From positions 1 to 43,536 of the forward strand of contig CAMCWF010000019.1 in assembly GCA_945882095.1 (NCBI GenBank): DNA of 43,536 nt, in the 5' to 3' direction. This DNA comes from Chryseobacterium gleum. Lineage in GTDB: Bacteria > Bacteroidota > Bacteroidia > Flavobacteriales_D > Crocinitomicaceae. Positions 23,887-32,558 of the stretch are shown one piece after another. The notes under the pieces are model-generated. The model worked only from the letters and a program-made list of their open reading frames with translations, ran no database searches and was not told the DNA's origin. The stretch's first letter is position 1, and every line of letters starts with the position of its first letter. The position numbers and the translations under genes are program-made.

Positions 23887-26715
23887 ATGAAAGAAGAATC
23901 AAAAATTGACATCTACGGAGCAAAGGAACATAACCTAAAAGACATCGATCTTTCTTTGCCGAGAAATCAATTGATTGTTTTCACAGGACTGAGCGGAAGT
24001 GGTAAAAGTTCACTGGCTTTCGATACCTTGTTTGCAGAAGGACAAAGAAGATACATTGAAACTTTTTCGGCTTATGTTCGGCAATTTATTGGAGGACATG
24101 AACGCCCGAACGTAGATAAAATCGATGGTCTTTGTCCCGTGATTTCGATAGAGCAAAAAACATCTTCGAAGTCTCCGCGCTCAACGGTCGGCACGATTAC
24201 AGAATTGTACGATTTCTTTCGACTTCTCTTTGCCCGCGTAGCCACTGCGTATTCTATGAACTCAGGATTGCCAATGGTCAAATATTCCGACCAAGAAATT
24301 GCAACAATGATTCATGAAAAGTATGGTGACCAAAAAATCGCCATCCTTGCCCCCAAAATCAGGGCGAGAAAAGGACATTACAGCGAACTTTTTGAACAAG
24401 TCATTCGACAAGGCTATACAAAGGTTCGTGTAGATGGGAAAATCGTTGATTTGAAACCTGGGATGAAATTGGACCGATACAAAACGCACGACATCGAAGT
24501 GGTAGTGGATCGTTTCCAAGCAGGACAAGTAACCCTTGATCGCGTTTATCAATCTGTCGTAACGGCAATGAAAATGGGTGAATCCATGCTCATGGTTATG
24601 GATTGGGAAACAGGCGAAAGCAGGTACTTCAGCCGTTCTTTGATGTGTCCGGCTTCTGGGATTTCCTACCCTGAACCCGAGCCCAACTTGTTTTCCTTTA
24701 ATTCTCCTTATGGCGCATGTACCCATTGCAGTGGTCTTGGAGAAGTAAGCGACATCGCCTTAGAAAAAATAATTCCTGACTTTTCAAAGTCGATTCAAAA
24801 CGGCGGAATTGCACCCTTAGGCGAGTTGAAACACAACTGGTTTTTTGACAAACTGCAAAAGGTCGTGATGGCGATGGGACACACCCTAAAAACTCCGCTC
24901 AATAAATTTACTGAACAAGAAATCAACCTTTTGTTTCATGGAAATGTTGACATGGAAGTTAAGCAAAGTGACATTCAAGAACGTTTCGATGGGATTGTTA
25001 GCTTTCTACTTCGGTACAAAGATGACAGCAATCCTGCGCTTCAAAGGTGGGTTGAAAGTTTCATGCAAAAAGTTAAATGCCCTAACTGCAAGGGTTACCG
25101 GTTAAAACAGGAAGCCCTTCATTTCAAAATTGGCGACACACACCTCGGAACTTTGTCCGCCATGGACTTGATTGATTTGTCTATTTGGGTTGAAAACATC
25201 GAAAAATCACTTGAAAAAGACCAACTTATCATTGCTGAGGAAATCATTAAAGAAATTCGCATTCGATTAAAATTCATTTTGGACGTGGGATTGGGTTACC
25301 TTTCTTTGGATCGGTCATCTAAAACATTATCAGGAGGGGAAGCGCAACGAATTCGTTTGGCTACACAAATTGGCACAGAACTAATGAATGTGCTGTATAT
25401 CTTAGACGAGCCTTCGATTGGATTGCATCAACGAGACAATTCCCGACTGATTCGCTCCTTAAAACAGCTTCGAGATGCAGGGAATACAGTATTGGTTGTC
25501 GAACACGATCGAGAAATGATTGAATCTGCAGACTACATTGTGGACATAGGTCCCGGTGCAGGTGTTAAAGGTGGAGACATCGTCTTTTCAGGTAACTTTC
25601 AAGAATTGTTGGTAGGAAATGGAGTAACGGCGGATTATTTTAATGGGAAGAAATACATCGCCATCCCAACCGAAAGAAGAAAAGGAAATGGTAACTTTTT
25701 AAAATTGAAAAAAGCTACTGGAAACACCTTGAAAAATGTAGACTTAACCATTCCCCTGGGGACATTGACATGCATTACGGGAGTATCAGGAAGTGGGAAA
25801 TCATCTTTAATCAGCCAAACACTCTACCCCATCCTTTTGAAACACTTTTACCATGGTGTCGCTGTACCCCTTCCCTATGGTTCAATTGAAGGATTAGAAC
25901 ATTTGGACAAAGTGATCGACATTGACCAAAGTCCGATTGGGAGAACGCCCAGGTCAAATCCAGTTACCTACACAAAAGTATTCGATGAAATTCGCAGCTT
26001 GTTTGCCTCCCTACCTGAAGCCCAAATCAGAGGGTATAAACCCGGAAGGTTTTCGTTCAATGTGGCAGGTGGAAAATGCGAGACCTGCAATGGCGGTGGA
26101 TTGCGCTTGGTAGAAATGAATTTCTTGCCCGATGTATATGTGACCTGCGAAACCTGTCAGGGCAAAAGGTACAATGCCGAAACCTTGGAAGTAAAATTTA
26201 AAGGAAAATCCATTTCGGATGTCTTGAACTTATCGATTTCAGAAGCCATTCCTTTTTTCGAATCCATCCCAAAAATTCATAGAATATTACAAACCTTAGG
26301 AAGTGTAGGTTTGGGTTATATCACACTGGGACAACCCTCCACCACCCTTTCGGGCGGTGAAGCGCAAAGAATAAAACTCTCTGCTGAATTGGCAAAAAGA
26401 GCCACAGGAAAAACCCTTTACCTTTTGGATGAACCATCGACAGGATTGCATTTTGAGGACATCAGGTTGTTGCTTGATGTGTTACATCGTTTGGTGGACG
26501 AAGGAAATACGGTAGTGGTCATTGAACACAATTTGGACATTATAAAAACTTCCGACTACATCATTGACTTAGGTCCCGAAGGAGGCAAAGCAGGTGGGAA
26601 AATAATCGCCGAAGGAAGTCCAGAAACCTTAATCCAAAAGTTTACCAAGAAATCATCTACTGCACATTACTTAAAAGCAGAAATAAATGATTCCAAACGA
26701 TTACAAGGGAATTAA
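23887..26715 (+). CDS. uvrA: Excinuclease ABC subunit A
   Basis: UvrA recognises bulky DNA lesions and loads UvrB in nucleotide excision repair. The 942-residue protein has both ABC ATPase modules: Walker A G-L-S-G-S-G-K-S-S near residue 34 and G-V-S-G-S-G-K-S-S near 636, with two L-S-G-G-E-A-Q-R-I signatures. The second zinc module (C-E-T-C ... C-E-T-C) is complete. The first reads C-P-A-S ... C-T-H-C, so one of the four cysteines is Ser, as I recall for Bacteroidota UvrA. It follows the transglycosylase gene closely and may be cotranscribed with it. No hairpin terminator follows. Confidence 0.97.
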   Translation: MKEESKIDIYGAKEHNLKDIDLSLPRNQLIVFTGLSGSGKSSLAFDTLFAEGQRRYIETFSAYVRQFIGGHERPNVDKIDGLCPVISIEQKTSSKSPRSTVGTITELYDFFRLLFARVATAYSMNSGLPMVKYSDQEIATMIHEKYGDQKIAILAPKIRARKGHYSELFEQVIRQGYTKVRVDGKIVDLKPGMKLDRYKTHDIEVVVDRFQAGQVTLDRVYQSVVTAMKMGESMLMVMDWETGESRYFSRSLMCPASGISYPEPEPNLFSFNSPYGACTHCSGLGEVSDIALEKIIPDFSKSIQNGGIAPLGELKHNWFFDKLQKVVMAMGHTLKTPLNKFTEQEINLLFHGNVDMEVKQSDIQERFDGIVSFLLRYKDDSNPALQRWVESFMQKVKCPNCKGYRLKQEALHFKIGDTHLGTLSAMDLIDLSIWVENIEKSLEKDQLIIAEEIIKEIRIRLKFILDVGLGYLSLDRSSKTLSGGEAQRIRLATQIGTELMNVLYILDEPSIGLHQRDNSRLIRSLKQLRDAGNTVLVVEHDREMIESADYIVDIGPGAGVKGGDIVFSGNFQELLVGNGVTADYFNGKKYIAIPTERRKGNGNFLKLKKATGNTLKNVDLTIPLGTLTCITGVSGSGKSSLISQTLYPILLKHFYHGVAVPLPYGSIEGLEHLDKVIDIDQSPIGRTPRSNPVTYTKVFDEIRSLFASLPEAQIRGYKPGRFSFNVAGGKCETCNGGGLRLVEMNFLPDVYVTCETCQGKRYNAETLEVKFKGKSISDVLNLSISEAIPFFESIPKIHRILQTLGSVGLGYITLGQPSTTLSGGEAQRIKLSAELAKRATGKTLYLLDEPSTGLHFEDIRLLLDVLHRLVDEGNTVVVIEHNLDIIKTSDYIIDLGPEGGKAGGKIIAEGSPETLIQKFTKKSSTAHYLKAEINDSKRLQGN

Positions 26716-26728
26716 TTGGTTTTTTTAT

Positions 26729-26736
26729 TAATTTTG
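26729..26736 (+). promoter_or_regulatory. -7 element (TAATTTTG) upstream of trxA
   Basis: A perfect TAnnTTTG match lies 32 bases before the trxA ATG, within the short gap after uvrA. No TTG occurs at 19-21 bases, so only half of the promoter is supported. Confidence 0.45.
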
Positions 26737-26768
26737 TGAGCGCTTTAAATTAAACGAAACTTGAAACC

Positions 26769-27089
26769 ATGGCTATAGAAATAACAGATGCAAATTTTGA
26801 TGAATTGGTAATGAAATCAACACAGCCAGTTGTGGTTGACTTTTGGGCTGAGTGGTGTGGACCTTGTCGAATGATTGGACCAATCATTGATGAACTTTAT
26901 ACAGAGTACGAGGGTAAAGCCTTAATTGGAAAAGTAAACGTCGATGCGAATTCCGGAGTGGCTGCCCAATTTGGCGTACGCAGTATTCCTACGGTTCTAT
27001 TCATTAAAAATGGTGAAGTGGTTGACAAATCTGTAGGTGCGGTACCGAAGGCTACCTTGTCAGGTAAATTAGACGCCATCCTTAATTAA
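26769..27089 (+). CDS. trxA: Thioredoxin
   Basis: Thioredoxin reduces protein disulfides in the cytoplasm. The 106-residue protein is standard length and has the active site W-C-G-P-C with Cys30 and Cys33, the preceding V-V-D-F-W-A-E, and the cis-proline loop R-S-I-P-T-V. The ATG fits the family. It is flanked by its own likely promoter and a downstream hairpin, so it may form a single-gene transcript. Confidence 0.97.
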   Translation: MAIEITDANFDELVMKSTQPVVVDFWAEWCGPCRMIGPIIDELYTEYEGKALIGKVNVDANSGVAAQFGVRSIPTVLFIKNGEVVDKSVGAVPKATLSGKLDAILN

Positions 27090-27092
27090 TTG

Positions 27093-27112
27093 AAAGCCAT
27101 TATTTTGGCTTT
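27093..27112 (+). terminator. Intrinsic terminator after trxA
   Basis: A 7-bp stem (AAAGCCA / TGGCTTT) with a six-base AT loop sits four bases after the trxA stop. A short T-run overlaps the 3' arm. It ends eight bases before the next ATG, so partial read-through is possible. Confidence 0.6.
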
Positions 27113-27120
27113 TACATCAC

Positions 27121-27855
27121 ATGGATAAATTAATTCGAAGACTGAAAAACTACGGTATTGGCTTCGGCATAGGACTGATTTTCGTAATCGTAATATTCAA
27201 ACAAAAAGGGTGTTCTTGGACCCCTCAAAACCGTGTTAAAAGCGCGGTTTTTCAACGCATTGTTTTCGTAGATTCCTTGGATCGCGCTTATCTAAAAGCG
27301 AAACACATCCAACCCAAGGACTTGAAGAAAATGATTCAAAACGCGACATTGTCTTTCATGGACAGCAAACGCCATGGAAATGAAAAAATCTACCAACTCT
27401 ACTCCAACTTTCCCAATGGGAAAGGAATCACCTTCCTGGTTGCACTTCGGGAACAAAGTTTTGTGGTGGATATCGATTTTGTGAATACCAATTTTAAGAA
27501 GTACGTTCCCCTTCAAGGCAAGGCAACACCTTTTCTTTATACCAAAAAGGAGAATTGGTTTTCGGGAAAATGGAAATCCTATAAATTCACGAAAATAAGT
27601 GCTTCTGATGCACCCGAGAAAATAACGAGGTATTTCCTAAAAAATGGGTATTTGGATTGTGGGTTTACAAACTTCAACCAAGTCCAACCCGTTCACAAAA
27701 TAGATTTTTTCACCTACGTAAACGCGACGCCTCGGAGCGAAACACGGGAACACGTTACCTGTGAAGTGATTTGGTTTCAAGAAAAACTAAAAATCAAGGA
27801 AATAGAAATTTTTCAAGAAAGTAACATTCAAAGCGAACAATTTGTTAATAATTAA
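27121..27855 (+). CDS. Conserved Bacteroidota protein of unknown function, membrane-anchored
   Basis: I do not recognise a named domain in this 244-residue protein. A short basic N-terminus and one transmembrane helix (about residues 12-26, G-I-G-F-G-I-G-L-I-F-V-I-V-I-F) suggest anchoring in the inner membrane. They are followed by G-C-S-W-T-P-Q-N-R-V-K, a stretch I associate with a family of Bacteroidota proteins, and a basic soluble region of about 200 residues with mixed alpha/beta character. It lies alone between trxA and lpxD, 31 bases after the trxA stop. Cotranscription with trxA by read-through is possible. The real start is probably the ATG at 27121, since it precedes the helix closely. 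Confidence 0.7.
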   Translation: MDKLIRRLKNYGIGFGIGLIFVIVIFKQKGCSWTPQNRVKSAVFQRIVFVDSLDRAYLKAKHIQPKDLKKMIQNATLSFMDSKRHGNEKIYQLYSNFPNGKGITFLVALREQSFVVDIDFVNTNFKKYVPLQGKATPFLYTKKENWFSGKWKSYKFTKISASDAPEKITRYFLKNGYLDCGFTNFNQVQPVHKIDFFTYVNATPRSETREHVTCEVIWFQEKLKIKEIEIFQESNIQSEQFVNN

Positions 27856-27889
27856 GTGCGCTAACCCCAAACAGATGTTCTATTAATTC

Positions 27890-27897
27890 TAATTTTG
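27890..27897 (+). promoter_or_regulatory. -7 element (TAATTTTG) directly upstream of lpxD
   Basis: A perfect TAnnTTTG match ends four bases before the lpxD ATG. No TTG is found at 19-21 bases. If real, it would drive the whole lipid A operon from a leaderless start. Confidence 0.4.
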
Positions 27898-27901
27898 AAA
27901 C

Positions 27902-28948
27902 ATGGAATTTACAGCTGGACAAATTGCTGAAATATTAGAAGGTACGGTTGAAGGAAATTCGGATTCCAAAGTAAGCGGTTTGGCGAAGATTGAGGAAGGT
28001 GAATCAGGCATGTTATCGTTTCTTTCAAACCCAACCTACGAACCATACATCTACGCCACAAAATCCAGCATTTGCATTGTTAACGATGGTTTTACACCTA
28101 CAAAACCACTTCCATCCACGCTAACGTTAATTCGTGTCGCAGATGCCTATGGCTGTTTTGCAAAACTCCTAGAGTTATACAACCAAAGCAAAAAAAGACA
28201 ACCTGAAATAGAACAACCTAATTTTATTCATGCCACGGCGAAATTGGGGGAATCGTTATACATTGGTGCTTTTGCCTACATCGGCAAACACGTCACCCTC
28301 GCGGATGGCGTATCCATTCACCCAAATGCTTTTATTGGTGACCATGTAAAAATCGGTGCAAATACGATCATTCATGCAGGTGTGAAAATTTATGACAGCT
28401 CAATCATCGGTGAAAATTGCATCATCCACGCAGGTACTGTCATTGGCTCCGATGGGTTTGGCTTTGCGCCAGACGCCCGAGGGGTTTTCAGCAAAGTACC
28501 TCAAATTGGAAATGTTGTCATCGAAGACGACGTTGAAATTGGTGCAAACACGACCATTGACCGGGCTACCATGGGGTCTACCTACATTCGAAAGGGAGTA
28601 AAAATTGACAACCTCTGCCAAATTGCACACAATGTTGACATTGATATGCATTCTGCTTTGGCAGCGCAAGTAGGCATCGCCGGTTCCGCAAAAATTGGAA
28701 AACATGTGATGATTGGTGGACAAGCCGGGATCAGCGGACATTTACACATTGCAGACGGCACAAAAATCGTTGCGCAATCGGGGGTTCCTGCCACTGTAAA
28801 AAAAGCCGAAACCTTGATGGGCTCACCTGCCATTCCCTTATTAGATTTCAAAAAATCATACATCGGGTATCGCAGATTACCAGAAATATTGGACGATGTA
28901 AGAAACCTAAAAAAAGAAGTGCAATCACTTAAGGATACGAAAGGATAA
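27902..28948 (+). CDS. lpxD: UDP-3-O-(3-hydroxyacyl)glucosamine N-acyltransferase
   Basis: LpxD adds the N-linked acyl chain in lipid A synthesis, after LpxC. The 348-residue protein has the N-terminal UDP-binding domain (about 1-105), a left-handed beta-helix of hexapeptide repeats (about 105-310) with G-S-D-G-F-G-F-A, and the catalytic His in Q-I-A-H-N-V-D-I near residue 241. A C-terminal helical tail (L-K-K-E-V-Q-S-L-K) completes the fold. It starts the lpxD-lpxC/fabZ-lpxA order typical of Bacteroidota. Confidence 0.96.
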   Translation: MEFTAGQIAEILEGTVEGNSDSKVSGLAKIEEGESGMLSFLSNPTYEPYIYATKSSICIVNDGFTPTKPLPSTLTLIRVADAYGCFAKLLELYNQSKKRQPEIEQPNFIHATAKLGESLYIGAFAYIGKHVTLADGVSIHPNAFIGDHVKIGANTIIHAGVKIYDSSIIGENCIIHAGTVIGSDGFGFAPDARGVFSKVPQIGNVVIEDDVEIGANTTIDRATMGSTYIRKGVKIDNLCQIAHNVDIDMHSALAAQVGIAGSAKIGKHVMIGGQAGISGHLHIADGTKIVAQSGVPATVKKAETLMGSPAIPLLDFKKSYIGYRRLPEILDDVRNLKKEVQSLKDTKG

Positions 28949-28952
28949 TTCA

Positions 28953-30356
28953 ATGATAGAAAAACAAAACACACTCAAAGATTCCGTCTCCTTACTTGGG
29001 GTTGGACTCCACACAGGAGAAAAGGTAACGCTGCAAATCTACCCTGCTCCCGAAAACCATGGCTATAAATTTCAACGGATCGATCTTGAAAACCAACCCA
29101 TTATCAATGCAGATGTTGATTTGGTGATTTCTACCGACCGCGGTACAACCCTAGAATTCAAAGGTGCACGTGTCTATACCACAGAACATGTACTTGCTGC
29201 TTTGGTTGGTTGTGGAATTGACAATGCTTTAATCAAAATTGACGCACCAGAAATCCCTATTTTAGATGGAAGCTCTTTACCCTATGTGAGAGCCATTCAA
29301 GAAGTAGGAATCCAAGAGCAAAATGCGGAAAGATTGTATTTCGAATTGGACGAAAACATTCCTTGGGAAGACTTAGAAAAAGGGATTGAGTTTTTAGCCA
29401 TTCCAAACAAGGAATACCGTCTCACCGTAATGGTGGATTACAATTCACCCATCCTCGGTACACAACATGCAAGCATGTACCACATTGGTGAATTCAATAC
29501 AGAAATCGCTCCTTGCAGAACCTTTGTATTTCTCCGAGAATTGGAGTTCCTTGCCAATAACAACCTGATCAAAGGGGGCGATTTAGACAATGCAATAGTA
29601 TTGGTAGACCGCTTGGACATCTCCAAAGAAGAATTAGACCGATTGGCAAAATTACTTGGAAAAGAAGAACTGGAAATTTCCATTGATGGAATTGGGGTAT
29701 TGAACAGCCTTAAACTTCAATATGAAAATGAGCCTGCACGGCATAAATTACTCGACATCGTCGGAGATTTAGCATTGATTGGACGTCCCATTAAAGCACA
29801 TATCCTTGCTGCACGTCCTGGTCATTCAGGAAATGTACGCTTTGCAAAGGTGCTAAAGGAACAAATCAAACACCAACAGGGCAAAGGGAAGTTTTTCGAC
29901 CTCACCAAGAAACCTCACTACGACATCAACGACATTGAAAAACTCCTTCCTCACCGTTATCCCTTTTTATTGGTGGATAAAATCATGGAAATTCATGAAA
30001 ACACAATCATTGGTGTTAAGAATGTGACACTTAATGAACCCATCTTCACAGGCCATTTCCCTGGAAACCCTATTTTCCCTGGCGTTTTGCAAATTGAGGC
30101 CATGGCGCAAGTAGGTGGGATTTTTGCCTTAAGCAAAGTCACTGACGCACATTTATACTCTACGTATTTCATGAAGATTGACAAAGTGAAATTTAAATCG
30201 AAAATCATCCCTGGGGATACCATCGTATTTGAATTAAACTTGCTTTCCCCCATCCGTCGAGGCTTAGTGGAAATGGGAGGCGTCGCTTACGTCAACGGTA
30301 AAGTGGTACTTGAAGCAGAGATGTTGGCACAAATCATTAAAGACAAAACGGAATGA
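28953..30356 (+). CDS. lpxC: Bifunctional LpxC deacetylase / FabZ dehydratase
   Basis: Two enzymes are fused in one 467-residue chain. Residues 1 to about 305 are LpxC, the zinc deacetylase that commits UDP-acyl-GlcNAc to lipid A, with T-T-E-H-V-L-A-A-L (zinc His) and H-K-L-L-D-I-V-G-D-L (zinc His/Asp). Residues about 320-467 are FabZ, the hot-dog dehydratase of fatty acid elongation, with L-L-P-H-R-Y-P-F-L-L-V-D (catalytic His) and G-N-P-I-F-P-G-V-L-Q-I-E-A-M-A-Q (catalytic Glu). The fusion is established for Bacteroidota. It ties the supply of 3-hydroxyacyl chains to their use in lipid A. Its stop overlaps lpxA by four bases. Confidence 0.97.
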   Translation: MIEKQNTLKDSVSLLGVGLHTGEKVTLQIYPAPENHGYKFQRIDLENQPIINADVDLVISTDRGTTLEFKGARVYTTEHVLAALVGCGIDNALIKIDAPEIPILDGSSLPYVRAIQEVGIQEQNAERLYFELDENIPWEDLEKGIEFLAIPNKEYRLTVMVDYNSPILGTQHASMYHIGEFNTEIAPCRTFVFLRELEFLANNNLIKGGDLDNAIVLVDRLDISKEELDRLAKLLGKEELEISIDGIGVLNSLKLQYENEPARHKLLDIVGDLALIGRPIKAHILAARPGHSGNVRFAKVLKEQIKHQQGKGKFFDLTKKPHYDINDIEKLLPHRYPFLLVDKIMEIHENTIIGVKNVTLNEPIFTGHFPGNPIFPGVLQIEAMAQVGGIFALSKVTDAHLYSTYFMKIDKVKFKSKIIPGDTIVFELNLLSPIRRGLVEMGGVAYVNGKVVLEAEMLAQIIKDKTE

Positions 30357-31129
30357 TTTCACCCCTTGCCAGTGTGAGCAATCAAGCAAAAATTGATCAC
30401 AACGTACGTATTGATGCTTTTTCAAACATCCACGAAAATGTAGAAATTGGCGAAGGAACCATCATCCATTCAAATGTCTCCATATATCCAGGTACACGCA
30501 TCGGTAAAAATTGTGAAATTTTCCCTGGTGCGGTCATTGGCGTTATTCCACAAGATTTAAAATTTGATGGAGAAGATACAACTGTAGAAATTGGCGACAA
30601 CACCAAAATTAGAGAGTGTGTAACGATTCACAGGGCGACCAAAGACCGATGGAAAACCGTCATTGGATCCAATTGTTTGTTAATGACCTACGTCCACGTA
30701 GCACACGATTGTCAAATTGGAAACCACGTAATCCTTGCCAGTTACACGGGACTATCAGGACATGTTGTCATTGATGATTTCGCCATATTAGAAGGAAAAG
30801 TTGCGGCACAGCAATTTGTCCACATCGGGAAACATGCATTCATTGGCGGTGCTTCGCTGGTTCGCAAGGATGTTCCTCCTTACATCAAAGCAGCACGAGA
30901 ACCCTTAACATTTGCAGGTGTGAATTCGGTTGGATTGCGAAGAAGAGGATACACAGACGAGCAAGTTCGACTCATCGAAGACGTTTACAGATGCATCTAT
31001 GTTCAAAACAGCAATGTTTCGAAAGGGATAGCCGCAGTATTGGAAACCATACCAGAAACGGACATACGCGATGAAATCATTGCTTTCATTCAAGAGTCTG
31101 ACAAAGGCGTAATAAGGGGAATGATATAA
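30353..31129 (+). CDS. lpxA: Acyl-ACP--UDP-N-acetylglucosamine O-acyltransferase
   Basis: LpxA performs the first step of lipid A synthesis, adding a 3-hydroxyacyl chain to UDP-GlcNAc. The 258-residue protein is a left-handed beta-helix of hexapeptide repeats, with the catalytic His in H-V-A-H-D-C-Q-I-G near residue 118 and the typical helical C-terminus (Y-R-C-I-Y). Length is normal. The ATGA overlap with lpxC/fabZ indicates translational coupling, and the RlmD-like gene follows one base after its stop. Confidence 0.97.
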   Translation: MISPLASVSNQAKIDHNVRIDAFSNIHENVEIGEGTIIHSNVSIYPGTRIGKNCEIFPGAVIGVIPQDLKFDGEDTTVEIGDNTKIRECVTIHRATKDRWKTVIGSNCLLMTYVHVAHDCQIGNHVILASYTGLSGHVVIDDFAILEGKVAAQQFVHIGKHAFIGGASLVRKDVPPYIKAAREPLTFAGVNSVGLRRRGYTDEQVRLIEDVYRCIYVQNSNVSKGIAAVLETIPETDIRDEIIAFIQESDKGVIRGMI

Positions 31130-31130
31130 C

Positions 31131-32558
31131 ATGTTTCGACGCGGAGAAATTGTTACCTTAAAAATTGATGCTTTTGGATTTGGAGGTCGAGGCATCGCAA
31201 AAATACCGACTGAAAATTCTTTCTTCATTGTGTTTGTAGACAATGCTTTTCCAGGACAAACGGTCAAGGCGAAAATCGACATAAAGAAAAAACAATACGC
31301 CGAAGCGAAGCTCCTAGAAGTAATCGAAAGATCTCCACAAGAAATCCCAAGTGACTTCCAAGAAATCTCCGGAGCGCCTTACATCTTCGTACCCCGAGAA
31401 ATTCAAAAAAAGGAAAAAATCGCTTCAACCCTTACCACCTTCTCAAAAATAAGTGGCATCAAAGACATTGAAACGTATTTTGACGGCTTTATCGATTCTC
31501 CTGAAGGGTATTTTTACCGAAACAAAATGGAATACAGCTTTTCCAGAATCGGTCACGACTTACACACGGGGGAAGACATCGAAGATGCTTTCGTTTTGGG
31601 TTTTAAAAGAAGAGGAACATGGTGGAAGGTTGAGAATTTGGAAAAACCAAGTGGTTTATTCGATGAGAAATGGGAAGAAAAACTCATCGAAATTTGTAAT
31701 TTCTGCAAAGAAACCCAACTACCCGCATGGCATCCCCCACAAAAAAATGGTTTTTTCAGACACTTGGTCGTTCGAAAATCCTTCTTTGAAGACAAGTTTC
31801 TGATCAACCTTGTAACGTCTTCCGAAGACAGTCAATCTTTTGATTCAAATGCTTTCACGCGAAAATTGATTGATTTGCATGGCGATAGAATCGGTGGGAT
31901 TCAGTGGACATTAAACGATGATGTTGCAGACCGCTCCAAAATAGAAAATGGACAAACCAAAATTCTGTACGGAAAGAATTTCGTAGAAGAAAAAATTGCC
32001 GATTTGCGCTTTCAAATGCGGATGGAAAGTTTCTTTCAAACCAATCCAAAATGTGCTGAACTGTTGTACGACAAAGCCATTGACTATTTGTTTGAGGGAT
32101 TGAATACAGAGAAAGAAATCCTTGATTTGTTTTGTGGAACGGGCACCATCGGTCAACTCATTGCCAAAAGAAATTCCAACTTAAAAATTACGGGGGTTGA
32201 TATCGTAGAGGAAGCCATTGTGGACGCAACTGAAAACGCACGTTTGAACGGTATACAAAACGTAAACTTCATCGTAGGCGATGTGGGTAAATTTTTAAAA
32301 GAGCACCCTCACTTTATCGGGAACATTGACGCCATTATGCTTGACCCGCCACGCGCAGGAATAGCCCCAAAAACCCTTCAGAAAACGATTGATTTGGGCG
32401 CGCGTTCAATCGTTTACATTTCCTGTAACCCTTCGACACAGGCCAGGGATGCCCAAAAATTACTTGAGGCAGGTTATGTGTTGGAAAAATTCTGTTTGGT
32501 AGATCAATTCCCCCATACCGGTCATATTGAATCCATTGCTAAGTTCACAAAAATATGA
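31131..32558 (+). CDS. rlmD: 23S rRNA (uracil-5-)-methyltransferase, RlmD-like, without Fe-S cysteines
   Basis: This 475-residue SAM enzyme should methylate a uridine in 23S rRNA (RlmD/RumA group). An N-terminal TRAM-like barrel (about 1-62) leads to a domain that in E. coli RumA holds a [4Fe-4S] cluster. Here residues 73-100 align by position but no cysteine occurs in the first 140 residues. The catalytic half is intact: L-D-L-F-C-G-T-G-T-I-G (about 331), D-P-P-R-A-G-I (about 404), and the nucleophile Cys in Y-I-S-C-N-P-S-T (about 433). It is cotranscribed with lpxA and overlaps cinA by four bases. The site methylated and the choice of rlmD over other paralogues are inferred. Confidence 0.88.
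   Translation: MFRRGEIVTLKIDAFGFGGRGIAKIPTENSFFIVFVDNAFPGQTVKAKIDIKKKQYAEAKLLEVIERSPQEIPSDFQEISGAPYIFVPREIQKKEKIASTLTTFSKISGIKDIETYFDGFIDSPEGYFYRNKMEYSFSRIGHDLHTGEDIEDAFVLGFKRRGTWWKVENLEKPSGLFDEKWEEKLIEICNFCKETQLPAWHPPQKNGFFRHLVVRKSFFEDKFLINLVTSSEDSQSFDSNAFTRKLIDLHGDRIGGIQWTLNDDVADRSKIENGQTKILYGKNFVEEKIADLRFQMRMESFFQTNPKCAELLYDKAIDYLFEGLNTEKEILDLFCGTGTIGQLIAKRNSNLKITGVDIVEEAIVDATENARLNGIQNVNFIVGDVGKFLKEHPHFIGNIDAIMLDPPRAGIAPKTLQKTIDLGARSIVYISCNPSTQARDAQKLLEAGYVLEKFCLVDQFPHTGHIESIAKFTKI

Noticed and set aside
24262..24726. Minus-strand open frame of 154 codons
   Set aside because: It lies entirely within uvrA, whose motifs are intact on the plus strand.
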